Assembly (NCBI RefSeq): GCF_004217185.1
Contig: NZ_SHKL01000001.1
Coordinates: forward strand, 6,198,001 to 6,262,000
Length of the DNA: 64,000 nt
Origin: Pseudonocardia sediminis
GTDB taxonomy: Bacteria > Actinomycetota > Actinomycetes > Mycobacteriales > Pseudonocardiaceae
Direction: 5' to 3'
The number at the start of each line of letters is the position of its first letter. Position 1 is the first letter of the stretch. A model generated the notes under the pieces. That model saw only the letters and a list, made by a program, of their open reading frames with translations, did no database searches and was not told the DNA's origin. The translations under genes were made by a program, and so were the position numbers. This document shows, one piece after another, positions 48,114-57,028 of the stretch.

Positions 48114-48659
48114 ATGACCGAGCCTGTCCGCGAACCGGGTTCCGAGGTGCCATGGTCCGAGGCCCCGGACTCCGGCGTCCCGGCCGGGACGCCGTGGCGC
48201 GAGCTCGACAGCAGCGCGTGCTCGATCGCCCGGACGATGGACGTGCTCGGCGACCCGTGGACGGTGCTGGTCGTGCGCGACCTGCTGCACGGCGTCCGCC
48301 GCTTCGACGACCTGGTGGCGCACCTGGGCATCGCCCGCAACGTGCTCACCCGACGGCTCACCGGGCTGGTCGAGGCCGGCATGGTGCACGCGGTCGACTA
48401 CCGCGAGCCCGGGCGTCGCACCCGCAAGGAGTACCGGCTCACCCCCGCCGGGCAGGACCTGCGGCCGGTGCTGCTGGCCCTGCTCGCCTACGGCGACCGG
48501 CACCGCTCCGACGCCCCGCCGATCGTCGCCGAGCACGACGGCTGCGGCGGGGCGGTGCACCTGGAGACGGTGTGCGAGCACGGGCACCGGATCGGGCCGG
48601 ACGACCGGGTCCGCAGCACCATCGGGCCGGGTGCCCGCCGCCGCGCCGACGCGAGCTGA
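48114..48659 (+). CDS. HxlR-family winged-helix regulator
   Basis: The 181-residue protein has CSIARTMDVLGDPWTVLVVRDLLHGVRRFDDLVAHLGIARNVLTRRLTGLVEAGMV, the HxlR helix-turn-helix with its conserved N-terminal Cys. A C-terminal extension contains AEHDGCGGAVHLETVCEHGH, with four Cys/His that could bind metal. Such regulators often sense electrophiles or oxidants through the Cys. It forms an operon with the DHA2 exporter, so it is probably its repressor. Confidence 0.9.
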   Translation: MTEPVREPGSEVPWSEAPDSGVPAGTPWRELDSSACSIARTMDVLGDPWTVLVVRDLLHGVRRFDDLVAHLGIARNVLTRRLTGLVEAGMVHAVDYREPGRRTRKEYRLTPAGQDLRPVLLALLAYGDRHRSDAPPIVAEHDGCGGAVHLETVCEHGHRIGPDDRVRSTIGPGARRRADAS

Positions 48660-48842
48660 GTACCCGGGATCAGGTCCCGGACGTCGTGGTGCCGCTCTGG
48701 GCCGTCCTGCGTGGCGGACGCGCCGGGCGGCGTGCCGCCGGGGTCCGCCACCGGGGCCTCCCGGTCCCGTCGGCCCACCGGTGAGGTTGCCGGGCGGCCC
48801 TGGCCTCCCCGTGTGGTGATCATGTGACCCGCCTGTGCGGGC

Positions 48843-50036
48843 CTACCGCGCGGCCGACATCGCGGTCCACCTCGCCCAGGGGATCGTCCAGTCGTAGAGG
48901 TCGCCGTCGGCCGCGGACAGCGTCACCGGGCTGCCGGTGACCTCGACCGGGTCGCCGATCAGCGTCGCGTCGTAGAAGGCCTTCGCGTTCCTCTCGTTGA
49001 TGTTGATGCAGCCGTGGGTGAGGTTCTGCTGGCCGATCGCGTCCAGGGTGAGCGGGTTGAAGTGCACGAACTCACCGTTGTTGTTGATCCGCACCGCCCA
49101 CCGCACGTAGATGTTCGCGTAGCCGTAGGCCGGGTTGGACAGGTACTTCTCCGGGTCCTTGTTCGTCACCACGTGCGTGCCGGCCCGGGTGACCAGGTTC
49201 AGGTCGTCGCCCATCCCGAAGCTGGCCGGTGCGGTCATGATCGGCTTCCCGTCCCGGTAGACGACGATCCTGCGCGCCTTGGCGTCGGCCTTCGTGACCT
49301 GGTTGCGGCCGACGACGAGGTGGTTGGTCAGGTCCGCGGCGCCGAACGTCCCGCCGCCCATGTCCACGCCGAACAGGTCCGCCCGGACGTCGACGACGGT
49401 CCCGCTGCGCCAGTACGTCTTCGGCCGGAAGTGGATCCGGGACCCGTCGGCGGTGTCGGGCAGCCAGGCCCACGCGCCCTCGTTGGGCTGTGACATCCGG
49501 ATCGTCAGCGCCCGCTGCACCGCGGCGCGGTCGCGCACCGGCCCGTCGAACTGCAGCACGACCGGCGCCGCGACCCCCACCGTGGTGCCGTCGGCGATGC
49601 TGAACCGGGCCGCGCGCAGCTGCTCCGGGACGCTGGTGCGGAACGTGCCGCGCAGCGCCAGCGGGCGCCCGTCGTCGCCGGTCGCCGAGCCCGACCAGGT
49701 GTAGGTCCGGGCATAGCCGAGCGGGGCCGTCGTGGTCCAGGACCGCCCGTCCGGCGAGAGCGAGCCGGGGACGCGACGGCGGTCGTCGCCGGTGAGGGTC
49801 AGCGCGGTGATCCGACCGTCGTAGACCGTCACCGAGGCCGGGCCGGACGGGTCCACCCCCGACGCCCCGACGGCGGGGACCGGCACCGCCCGGACGGGCT
49901 GCGGTGGGGCGGGAGGGGCGGCGACGGCCGAAGCCGTGACGGGTGCCGCACCGCCTCCCGCGCCGACCGTTCCGGCGACCACGACGGTCGCCACCAGCAA
50001 CCCCACGGCGCCGAGCACGCCCCGGATCCCACTCAT
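48843..50036 (-). CDS. L,D-transpeptidase with N-terminal Ig-like domains
   Basis: A 397-residue secreted or membrane-anchored enzyme. A hydrophobic N-terminus (GVLGAVGLLVATVVVAGTVGAG) acts as signal or anchor, with an Ala/Pro/Val linker to about residue 55. Ig-like modules follow (residues 60-250), as in mycobacterial Ldt proteins, then the YkuD domain with catalytic THGCININERNA (Cys) and upstream His in NNNGEFVHFNPL. It makes 3-3 crosslinks in peptidoglycan or attaches proteins. No lipobox Cys is present, unlike some homologues. ATG 50036. Divergent from a second, shorter L,D-transpeptidase gene. Confidence 0.92.
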   Translation of the reverse strand: MSGIRGVLGAVGLLVATVVVAGTVGAGGGAAPVTASAVAAPPAPPQPVRAVPVPAVGASGVDPSGPASVTVYDGRITALTLTGDDRRRVPGSLSPDGRSWTTTAPLGYARTYTWSGSATGDDGRPLALRGTFRTSVPEQLRAARFSIADGTTVGVAAPVVLQFDGPVRDRAAVQRALTIRMSQPNEGAWAWLPDTADGSRIHFRPKTYWRSGTVVDVRADLFGVDMGGGTFGAADLTNHLVVGRNQVTKADAKARRIVVYRDGKPIMTAPASFGMGDDLNLVTRAGTHVVTNKDPEKYLSNPAYGYANIYVRWAVRINNNGEFVHFNPLTLDAIGQQNLTHGCININERNAKAFYDATLIGDPVEVTGSPVTLSAADGDLYDWTIPWARWTAMSAAR

Positions 50037-50338
50037 TCCCCACCCGACCTTTGCGAGAGCCACACGCAGTGGTGGGGATGATCCCGCTTCCGGGTGACGG
50101 ATGCACGATCGTGAGCATTCGGACGCAGCCTCCCCCGCCGTACGGTCCAGCCGCGGGCCGGTGCAGACTGTAGGGCGGACTTCAACTGTGACGGACCGCG
50201 ACGGAGCGGTCACGCAGCCGAATATTGATCACTTTCACGACGCAACCCCGCGCGGGGTCCGGACGTCCTACGGACGAGACCCGCAGACCGCCCACTCCTC
50301 CCCGGTGGGCGTCGCGCGAACGGCGAGGAGCGCTAGCA

Positions 50339-50896
50339 ATGAGCAGCAATCGGCAGGCAGGCACCCGACTCAACCGCCGGGTGGTCGCGGGCGTGCTCAG
50401 TCTGGTCGCCGCGGCCGGCGTGGCGCTGGCCGGCTCGGCCGCCGCGGACTCACCGGCGGCGGAGAAGAACCGCGCCGAGCCGCTGGTCGCCGGGACCCCC
50501 TGCACCGCGACGGCGAAGGCCTGCGTCGACCTCGACTCCCAGCAGTCCTGGCTGTTCAAGGACGGCAAGATCATGAGCGGCCCGATCAAGATCTCCTCGG
50601 GCGGCAACGGCCAGGAGACCCCGATCGGCCACTCGCTGCGGGTCTACCGCAAGGAGGCCGACCACAAGAGCCAGGAGTCGCGGCTGCCCAACGGCGACCC
50701 CGCGCCCATGCCGTGGTCGGTGTTCTTCAACGACGGCGGGATCGCCTTCCACAGCGGTGACCCGAACCGCTCCTCGGCGGGCTGCATCCACGTGCCGGAC
50801 GCCCAGGCCAAGGGCTACTTCGACTACCTGCAGATCGGCGACCAGGTCCAGGTCCTGCGCCTCGGCGAGGAGAAGGCGGCACGCGGGATCAAGTAG
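50339..50896 (+). CDS. Short secreted L,D-transpeptidase
   Basis: The 185-residue protein has a signal peptide (RRVVAGVLSLVAAAGVALAGSAAA, cut before DSPAAE) and a YkuD domain with IAFHSGDPNRSSAGCIHVPDAQAKGYFDYL, containing the catalytic His and Cys. It lacks the Ig-like modules of its divergent neighbour. A GAGGAG site precedes ATG 50339. The 302 bp between the two transpeptidase genes hold no gene; a partial dyad (GTGACGGACCGC / GCGGTCAC near 50190-50215) is the only structure I see. Confidence 0.9.
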   Translation: MSSNRQAGTRLNRRVVAGVLSLVAAAGVALAGSAAADSPAAEKNRAEPLVAGTPCTATAKACVDLDSQQSWLFKDGKIMSGPIKISSGGNGQETPIGHSLRVYRKEADHKSQESRLPNGDPAPMPWSVFFNDGGIAFHSGDPNRSSAGCIHVPDAQAKGYFDYLQIGDQVQVLRLGEEKAARGIK

Positions 50897-51021
50897 ACCA
50901 CGGTTCACCGATTCGGACGATCGGCGCTCGGAACCCGTAACGGGACGACGAGATCGACTCGATGAGGGGATGACGCAGGACGGCCGGTGACCGTCCCCCG
51001 ACATCCCTCCAGGAGACCTCG

Positions 51022-51840
51022 ATGGCCGGCTCCCCGCCCCGTACCTCTCCCGTCGACCTCGCCCGGCGGGCCGTCCGCCGGACGCTCAGCGGGTCCGTGC
51101 GGGCCGCCGCCACCCCGGTGCGGGCGCTGGCCCGGGCCGGGCGCGACGACGCCGACCCGCGATGGGCGGGCACGGCCTGGATCTGGCAGCCGGGCTGGGG
51201 CAAGGGCTGCCACGACCGCCTCTACCGCAGCGCGAACCCCTACGGGATCGACGGGAACGCCTACGAGCAGCAGAAGTACGACCGGGTCCTCGACGCGCTG
51301 GCCGGACGGCGCTTCGGGCGGGTGCTCGAGGTCGGCTGCGGCGAGGGCGACCTCAGCGAGCGCCTGGCCGGGGTGACCGACGAGCTCGTCGGCGTCGACA
51401 TCAGCGACGCGGCCGTGGCGCGCGCCCGCACCCGGGTGCCGTCGGCGACGTTCGAGACCCGCACGCTGCCCGGCGCGATGCCCGAGGGCACGTTCGACCT
51501 GATCGTCTGCACCGACGTCCTCTACTACTGGGAGCCGGTGACGCTGCGGGTCGGGGTGGCCCGCCTGCTGGAGCGGCTGCGCCCCGGCGGGGTGCTGCTG
51601 GCCTACCACTACCGCGGCGACTTCGGTCAGATCGGCAGCGCCGACGCCGTGCACGCGCTGTTGCGCGGGCACACCGGCACCCGGGGCACCGTGAGCGAGG
51701 ACTGCGACGGCGTCGGTCCCGGTGGTGTGGGTGCCCTGTTCGACGTCGTCACCGTCCCTGCCGCGGTGCCCACCGTCGCCGTTCCCGGGCAGCGCGTCGG
51801 GACGGTCGACCTCCCCCGGAGGGTCGACGCCGGCTGGTGA
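51022..51840 (+). CDS. Class I SAM-dependent methyltransferase (NodS-like layout)
   Basis: A 272-residue protein; VLEVGCGEGDLSERLAGV is SAM motif I, VGVDISDAAVARARTRV motif II, and GTFDLIVCTDVLYYWEPVTLRVGVARLLERLRPGGVLLAYHY motifs IV-VI. The N-terminal 75 residues include an Arg/Ala helix and a Trp/Tyr segment (WIWQPGWGKGCHDRLYRSANPYGID). This arrangement resembles NodS-like N-methyltransferases. AGGAG precedes ATG 51022. It is convergent with the GGDEF gene, 7 nt apart. Substrate unknown. Confidence 0.87.
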   Translation: MAGSPPRTSPVDLARRAVRRTLSGSVRAAATPVRALARAGRDDADPRWAGTAWIWQPGWGKGCHDRLYRSANPYGIDGNAYEQQKYDRVLDALAGRRFGRVLEVGCGEGDLSERLAGVTDELVGVDISDAAVARARTRVPSATFETRTLPGAMPEGTFDLIVCTDVLYYWEPVTLRVGVARLLERLRPGGVLLAYHYRGDFGQIGSADAVHALLRGHTGTRGTVSEDCDGVGPGGVGALFDVVTVPAAVPTVAVPGQRVGTVDLPRRVDAGW

Positions 51841-51847
51841 GACGGGC

Positions 51848-54157
51848 TCACTCGCGCCCGCGCGGGAGACCCCGTTCCGGCGGGGCGACCTCGTAGACGT
51901 GGTGGCGGTTGCGTCCGGCGGACTTCGCCCGGTACATCGCGGTGTCCGCGTCGCGCAGGACCGCCTCGGCGTCGAGCCCGCGGCGGGCCAGCGCGATCCC
52001 GATCGAGACCGTGACGACGTGCAGCGTGCCGTGGACGTCCATCGGCTGCGCCAGCGACTCGGCGATCCGCCGGGCCACGCTGCGGGCGCGGCGCAACGCC
52101 TCCGCCGCCGAGTCCGCGGCGCTGCGGGCACCGTCGCGCTCGCGGGGCGGCGCTTCCAGCACGACCACGAACTCGTCCCCGCCGGTGCGGGCCAGCGTGT
52201 CGCCGCCGCGCAGCACCCCGGCGATCCGCTGCGCCGTCACGACCAGGAGCGCGTCGCCCGCGGCGTGCCCGTGCGTGTCGTTGACGGTCTTGAACCCGTC
52301 GAGGTCGCAGAACAGCACCGGTGTCTGCGCTCCGTCGCGGGCCCGGTCGATCACCTCGGTCAGCCGGTCGCCGAGCGCGCGCCGGTTGACCAGCCCGGTC
52401 AGCGGATCGTGGGTGGCGGCGTGGGCCATCCGCTGCTCGGACTCGACGACGTCGGTGATGTCGCGGGAGACGCCGAGCAGCTCGGTGACCCGTCCCTGCG
52501 GGTCCCGGGTGAAGGGGGTGACCCGGCGGGAGAGCCAACGGTGGCTCCCGGACCCGTCGCGCACCCGCACCCGCAGCGGCTGGACGTCGCCGTCGAGCAG
52601 GCGGGTCGCGGCCTCGTTCGCGGCGTGCAGCGCGGGGCGGTCCTCCGGGTGCACCAGGCTGGGCCCGTCGCGGCGGTCGAGGTCGAGCACCTGCTCCGGG
52701 GTGAACCCGAGCATCGTCTCCACCGAGCGCGAGGCCCAGAGGACGGCGTGGGTGCCGGCGTCGGCGATGAAGATGATGTCCGGGCTGGCCGCGAGGACCG
52801 CGTCCTGGAACGTGACGGCGGCCTGCAGCCGGGCCTGCACGACGCGTTCCCCGGTGACGTCGGTGAACGTGGCGACGGCCCCCAGCAGGCGTCCGTCGCC
52901 CGCGGTGATCGGGCGGGCGTGCGCGACGACCTGGTGGTGCGGCTCGCCCGGCGGCTCGATCCGCAGCTGCAGTCCGGTCAGGACCTCCCCGGCCAGGGCG
53001 CGACGCAACGGCGTCCGCGACGGCGGGACGGGACCGTCCGGTTCGGACACCGACAGGCGCTGCGCCAGGACGTCCGGGTCGACCGGCTCGTCGTCGGCGA
53101 CGCCGGTGATCCTGCGGTGCGCCGGGTTGCGCAGCACGATCCGGCCGTCGGCGTCGCAGGCCAGGACCCCGGCGTCGACGGTCTCCAGGACGGCCCGGTC
53201 GAACTCCAGCCGGTCGGCGAGTGCGCGCAGGGCGGCGTCGCGCTGGGCCACCGTCAGCGTCACCACGAGCACGGCGAACACGCACACCACGAGGAACGTC
53301 TGGACCAGGGCGAGCGGTGCGTACGGGGACGAGACGGCCGCGGCCGCGAACGGGCCGCCGCCGTGCACCGTCAGTAGCGCCACCAGCAGCCCGACCACCA
53401 GCACCTGCCAGCCGACGGTCCGGGGGCCGAGCCGCAGCCCGGTCCCGACCAGGACGGCCAGCGGCAGGAACGCCAGCGGCCAGGTCTGGCCCGGGGCGAA
53501 CGCCGCGACGGTCGTCCCGACCGCGAGCACCCACAGGCCGGCGGCCTCGGCCGGGTGGCGCCGCCGGCGGCGCGGCGGAAACGCCATCACCAGCGGCACC
53601 AGCAGCAGGACCGCCGCCGACCGCGACGCGACGAGCGACCAGAACAGCTGCACGGGCTCGTCGGACAGCGGCGGCGGCGCGGTCGGGGTCATGACGGCCG
53701 CCGCGACGAGCGCGCCGGCCGCCGCCGCGAGCAGCAGCCGCCCCAGGTCGGGGAGCGAGCGCAGACGCAACCGTCCCGCGAGCAGGAGCCCGGCGGTGGC
53801 CGCCTGCACGACGTCCCCGAGCGCCCACCCGACGACCACCTCCGGCGGGCGACCGACCAGCAGCCGCAGCACCGCCCCGGCGACCCCCACCGTGAGCAGG
53901 ACCGCCGCCATCAGGGCGGCCCGGCGGGCACCGGACGGCGCGCGCCACCGCCCGCACCCGCCCGCGGCCACCGCGACCGCCACCGTCGCCGGGGCGACCC
54001 CCGGCCACCAGGCCCGCAGCCCCGTCCGCGACTCGGCGACCTGGATCGAGAGCAGACCGAGCCCGACCACCGCGACCGCGGTCCCGGCCAGCAGCCCCGC
54101 CACGACGGGCGGCCCGGGCGGTCGCCGACCGGGCCGGGTGCCCTGCGGCAGGGTCAT
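51848..54157 (-). CDS. MASE1-PAS-GGDEF diguanylate cyclase
   Basis: A 769-residue membrane protein. Residues 20-310 contain 8-10 hydrophobic helices of a MASE1-like sensor. Three PAS-type stretches follow (ETVDAGVLACDADGRIVLRNPAHRRITG; a middle one; then ASPDIIFIADAGTHAVLWASRSVETMLG with a PAC tail). The C-terminal cyclase domain has the active-site GGDEF at 659-663 and the product-inhibition site RGGD exactly five residues before it. No EAL domain. It makes cyclic di-GMP from two GTP in response to a membrane or cytosolic signal. Divergent from the SAM riboswitch operon, about 250 bp away. Confidence 0.94.
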   Translation of the reverse strand: MTLPQGTRPGRRPPGPPVVAGLLAGTAVAVVGLGLLSIQVAESRTGLRAWWPGVAPATVAVAVAAGGCGRWRAPSGARRAALMAAVLLTVGVAGAVLRLLVGRPPEVVVGWALGDVVQAATAGLLLAGRLRLRSLPDLGRLLLAAAAGALVAAAVMTPTAPPPLSDEPVQLFWSLVASRSAAVLLLVPLVMAFPPRRRRRHPAEAAGLWVLAVGTTVAAFAPGQTWPLAFLPLAVLVGTGLRLGPRTVGWQVLVVGLLVALLTVHGGGPFAAAAVSSPYAPLALVQTFLVVCVFAVLVVTLTVAQRDAALRALADRLEFDRAVLETVDAGVLACDADGRIVLRNPAHRRITGVADDEPVDPDVLAQRLSVSEPDGPVPPSRTPLRRALAGEVLTGLQLRIEPPGEPHHQVVAHARPITAGDGRLLGAVATFTDVTGERVVQARLQAAVTFQDAVLAASPDIIFIADAGTHAVLWASRSVETMLGFTPEQVLDLDRRDGPSLVHPEDRPALHAANEAATRLLDGDVQPLRVRVRDGSGSHRWLSRRVTPFTRDPQGRVTELLGVSRDITDVVESEQRMAHAATHDPLTGLVNRRALGDRLTEVIDRARDGAQTPVLFCDLDGFKTVNDTHGHAAGDALLVVTAQRIAGVLRGGDTLARTGGDEFVVVLEAPPRERDGARSAADSAAEALRRARSVARRIAESLAQPMDVHGTLHVVTVSIGIALARRGLDAEAVLRDADTAMYRAKSAGRNRHHVYEVAPPERGLPRGRE

Positions 54158-54409
54158 GGGACTCCCGGGGTGGGGGCCGGCCGCTCGGTGCGGGGGACAC
54201 CGGGCCGGGACGTCGCGGGCCGTGGGGAAGATCGGTTCGGCCGGAACGGCAGCAGACTATCCCGGCGGTGGTCATGATCACCACGATCGGAGGAGTACGA
54301 CCTCGGCTCTTCATCGCCCACCGTCACCAACTCGGCAGACGAGTGATGCGCCAGGCCCCTGGCGGTCCGTTCGTCGTCAGGGGAGTGACGTGGCCCGGCC
54401 ACCGTCTCC

Positions 54410-54439
54410 TTGACACTCCGCCTCCGCACCGGGTTTGCT
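54410..54439 (+). promoter_or_regulatory. Promoter of the SAM-riboswitch operon
   Basis: TTGACA (54410-54415) and TTTGCT (54434-54439), 18 bp apart, would start transcription just before the aptamer at about 54445. Confidence 0.55.
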
Positions 54440-54444
54440 GGGGA

Positions 54445-54531
54445 CTTGCCATCCTGAGCGGCCGAGAGACCCGGATCGACGACGCCGCAGCAACCCGCAC
54501 ACGTGGGTGCTACCGCCGGGACCGATGGGAG
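54445..54531 (+). ncRNA. SAM (S-box/SAM-I-like) riboswitch
   Basis: The stretch follows the S-box order: closing helix P1 from CCATC (54449-54453) with GATGG (54524-54528), then the internal run GAGAGACCCGG (54464 onward), GACGACGCCGCAGCAACC (54478-54494, matching the conserved GAUGA...CGGCAACC), a hairpin CCCGCAC / GTGGGTG and the signature GGTGCTACC (54506-54514). It would bind S-adenosylmethionine. P1 closes at the GGGAGA ribosome binding site (54527-54532) of the leader peptide, so SAM binding could hide it. A covariance-model search would settle the class (SAM-I versus SAM-IV). Confidence 0.8.
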
Positions 54532-54537
54532 ACCGAC

Positions 54538-54648
54538 GTGAAGACCCCGGCGAACGACGCCCTCGCGGTGTCGGTGTGGTCGAAGTCGATCTGGTGCAGG
54601 CGTCGCCACGTCGACCTCTGCCGGACCGGAGCGGCGCTCTGTCGGTGA
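54538..54648 (+). CDS. Cysteine-containing leader peptide
   Basis: A 36-codon frame from GTG 54538, preceded by GGGAGA, encodes a peptide ending SIWCRRRHVDLCRTGAALCR. The HVDLCR core with several Cys fits the actinobacterial putative leader peptides found before sulphur-assimilation genes, which act by ribosome stalling or attenuation. It sits directly behind the SAM aptamer and 61 nt before the next gene. Sensing of cysteine by translation of its three Cys codons is inference. Confidence 0.72.
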   Translation: MKTPANDALAVSVWSKSIWCRRRHVDLCRTGAALCR

Positions 54649-54709
54649 TGCCTCGCGGCCCCGTGGCCGCCGACGCGTCCCGATCCCTCGCACCTTCCGG
54701 AGCATCCGC

Positions 54710-54973
54710 ATGTCCACACCTGCCACCGCCCCACTCCGCACGCCCGCACCGTCCCGGTCCCAGCGCCGCTCGGCCGTCGGCGACCGCCTGCTCGACAGCC
54801 TCGAGGCGCTCGTCGCCCGTCACCGTGCGCTCGCCCCGCACTCCCCGGAGGATCGGGGCCTGCACGCCGAGCTGATCACCGCCGAGGTCGCGCAGGAGCT
54901 CGCGATGGCCCGCCGGGCGCTCGCCCGCACCCCGCACCTGACCGTGGTCGAGCAGCCGGAGGACGATCGATGA
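54710..54973 (+). CDS. Small helical protein, unassigned
   Basis: An 87-residue protein with a Pro/Ala/Ser-rich start and two predicted helices (VGDRLLDSLEALVARHRAL and HAELITAEVAQELAMARRALART). No family recognised and no Cys. Its stop overlaps the ATG of the OsmC-like gene (ATGA), so the two are coupled, and both lie behind the SAM riboswitch. It may be a partner of the OsmC-like protein. Confidence 0.7.
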   Translation: MSTPATAPLRTPAPSRSQRRSAVGDRLLDSLEALVARHRALAPHSPEDRGLHAELITAEVAQELAMARRALARTPHLTVVEQPEDDR

Positions 54974-55461
54974 GCGCCCCCGTCGTCGACCCGGCGACCC
55001 TGCTCGACGCCGCCGTCGCCGAGATCGACCAGGACGCGGCCAACGCCCGGATCTCGTTCCTCGCCACCGGCTCCGGTGCCGACGGCGTCCGGATCCGGCG
55101 CGAGTCCGGCGCGCCCGACGAGCCCGTCGACCTGGGCGGATCGCTGAACCCGGTCGAGCTGGCGCTGGCCGCGCTGGTCTCGTCGCAGATCGCGACGTAC
55201 CGGTACCAGGCCTCGGCTCTCGGGATCCCGCTCGACGACGTCCGCGTGGACGTCGAGGGCGAGCTCGACGTCCGTGGGTTCTTCGGACTGGAGGGCACCG
55301 TCCGGCCCGGCCTCGACGACGTCCGGATCGCGGTCCACCCGCAGGGACCGGCGCCGGCGGAGGACTACGTCCGGCTCCTCGCCGAGGTCGACGCGCGATG
55401 CCCGGTGCTGGACCTGTTCCGGGCGCCGCCCACGGTGAGCACGAGACTCGTCACGTCCTGA
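54970..55461 (+). CDS. OsmC-family protein
   Basis: A 163-residue OsmC/Ohr-fold protein: GGSLNPVELALAALVSSQIATYRYQASALGIPLDDVRVDVEGELDVRGFFGL and VRLLAEVDARCPVLDLF. Classical members reduce organic peroxides through two Cys; here the C-terminal Cys (DARCPV) is kept but the first (normally in a C-x-x-T context on the long helix) is Ser (VSSQIAT), so peroxidase activity by the usual mechanism is doubtful. SAM-riboswitch control suggests a sulphur-related function, for example handling of a thiol or sulphur carrier. Confidence 0.85.
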   Translation: MSAPVVDPATLLDAAVAEIDQDAANARISFLATGSGADGVRIRRESGAPDEPVDLGGSLNPVELALAALVSSQIATYRYQASALGIPLDDVRVDVEGELDVRGFFGLEGTVRPGLDDVRIAVHPQGPAPAEDYVRLLAEVDARCPVLDLFRAPPTVSTRLVTS

Positions 55462-55533
55462 AATCGAACCGGGCGGTAACCGCACCGCGAACTACAGTGG
55501 GTTCACACCTACGACAGGACGCGGGTCCCGTAC

Positions 55534-56484
55534 ATGCCATCTCGCGCGGCCGTACTGACCGGCATCGGTCACAGCCTGCCACCGGACGTCGTGACGAACC
55601 ACGACCTCGCTGCACGTCTGGACACCACCGACGAGTGGATCCGGACACGCAGCGGTATCGGGTCACGTCACATCGTCCGGGGCGGGACGAGCACCTCCGA
55701 CCTGGCCGTCGAGGCCGGGACGCTCGCCCTGAAGTCGGCCGGGGTCTCGGCGGTGGACATGGTCGTCGTGGCCACGAGCACCCCGGACCACCCGGTCCCG
55801 GCCACGGCACCGGCGGTGGCGACCCGGATCGGGCTCGGCACCGTGCCCGCCTTCGACCTCAACGCCGTGTGCTCCGGCTTCCTCTACGGCCTGGCCACCG
55901 CGAGCGCGATGATCACCGCCGGGCAGGCCGGCTCGGTGCTGCTGATCGCGGCGGACACGTTCTCCACGCTCGTCGACCCCGAGGACCGGGCCACGGCGTT
56001 CCTGTTCGGCGACGGAGCCGGGGCGGTCGTCCTCCGCGCCGGGACCCCGGGCGAGGCGGGCGAGGTGCTGGCCCTGGAGATGGGCAGCGACGGTGACGGC
56101 GAAGACCTGATCATCGTCCCGGACGCGGCGACCCCGTTCGCGATGCAGGGCCAGGCTGTCTACCGGCAGGCGGTGGCGCGGATGACCGAGTCCGCGCGGA
56201 CCGTCATGGACCGGGTGGGCTGGGGCGTCGGCGACGTCGACCGGTTCGTCGGGCACCAGGCCAACCAGCGGATCCTGGACGCCGTCTGCGACCGGCTCGG
56301 GCTGCCGCGCGAGCGGGCGGTGAGCAACCTCGAACACGTCGGCAACACCGCCGCCGCGTCGATCCCGCTGGCGTTGTCGCAGGCCGCGGCCACGCTCCGT
56401 GGGGGCGACAGGGTCGTGCTCTCCGCGTTCGGCGGGGGCGCGACCTGGGGCGGGGCGGCGCTCACCTGGCCGTCCCTGCTCTGA
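55534..56484 (+). CDS. Beta-ketoacyl-ACP synthase III (FabH)-like
   Basis: A 316-residue KAS III. The Cys-His-Asn triad is visible: Cys113 in LNAVCSGFLYGL, His in VGHQANQRI near 236, and Asn in EHVGNTAAASIP near 266. It condenses an acyl-CoA with malonyl-ACP to start fatty acid or polyketide chains. No acyl carrier protein or other fab gene is adjacent, so it may prime branched or specialised chains, or be a second copy. It stands 72 bp behind the OsmC-like gene, with space for its own promoter. Confidence 0.93.
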   Translation: MPSRAAVLTGIGHSLPPDVVTNHDLAARLDTTDEWIRTRSGIGSRHIVRGGTSTSDLAVEAGTLALKSAGVSAVDMVVVATSTPDHPVPATAPAVATRIGLGTVPAFDLNAVCSGFLYGLATASAMITAGQAGSVLLIAADTFSTLVDPEDRATAFLFGDGAGAVVLRAGTPGEAGEVLALEMGSDGDGEDLIIVPDAATPFAMQGQAVYRQAVARMTESARTVMDRVGWGVGDVDRFVGHQANQRILDAVCDRLGLPRERAVSNLEHVGNTAAASIPLALSQAAATLRGGDRVVLSAFGGGATWGGAALTWPSLL

Positions 56485-56548
56485 TCGATTCTCGTCGCAC
56501 CGACAGGTGGCGGTATCTCCCGGCGCAACGGCTGCCTACCGTGAGTGC

Positions 56549-57022
56549 ATGACGGTGAATGCGGACAGCCCGGCAGGAATGACCGACGCCCAACGCGTCG
56601 TCACGATCCCGGAGCTGAGCGCACCGAGCTACCTCCAGTCGGTGCTCTCCATCGCCTACCGCGACGAGGGCAACAGCGTCCCGCTGACGGTGGCCACATC
56701 GGCCGGGCTCGTGTTCGGCAACGCCGTGCACCCGACGGCCTGGCTTCACCGTCTCGGCGAGCAGCTGCGCGACCTGACCCGGGACGACCCGCACAACGAG
56801 TCCGCCCAGGCGATGGCCTCGATGTTCGACCAGATGGCCGAGGAGCGCAACGACGACACCCCCGGCCGGGACATCCCGATGAAGGACATCCACTGGATCT
56901 ACTTCACCGACGCCCTGATCGCGCCCGTGCACAACGCGGTGCCCGCCTACCAGGAACCCGCCTGCTGGCAGATCGCCCTGCGTGACGTCACCGGCTGGAC
57001 GATCGGGCTCCCGCCGGCCTGA
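56549..57022 (+). CDS. Conserved-looking cytosolic protein, unassigned
   Basis: A 157-residue protein from ATG 56549. It begins with a strand-helix region (VVTIPELSAPSYLQSVLSIAYRDEGNSVPLTVATSAGLVFGNAVHPTAWL), continues with an acidic helix (LGEQLRDLTRDDPHNESAQAMASMFDQMAEE) and ends in strands (DIHWIYFTDALIAPVHN, ACWQIALRDVTGWTIG). No membrane helix or signal peptide. I do not recognise the family. Convergent with the DUF305 gene. Confidence 0.75.
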   Translation: MTVNADSPAGMTDAQRVVTIPELSAPSYLQSVLSIAYRDEGNSVPLTVATSAGLVFGNAVHPTAWLHRLGEQLRDLTRDDPHNESAQAMASMFDQMAEERNDDTPGRDIPMKDIHWIYFTDALIAPVHNAVPAYQEPACWQIALRDVTGWTIGLPPA

Positions 57023-57028
57023 GCGCGC

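Noticed and set aside
51627..54314. An 895-codon minus-strand frame and an 834-codon plus-strand frame over the GGDEF gene
   Set aside because: Both are alternative readings of the same DNA; only the 51848-54157 frame shows PAS and GGDEF motifs.
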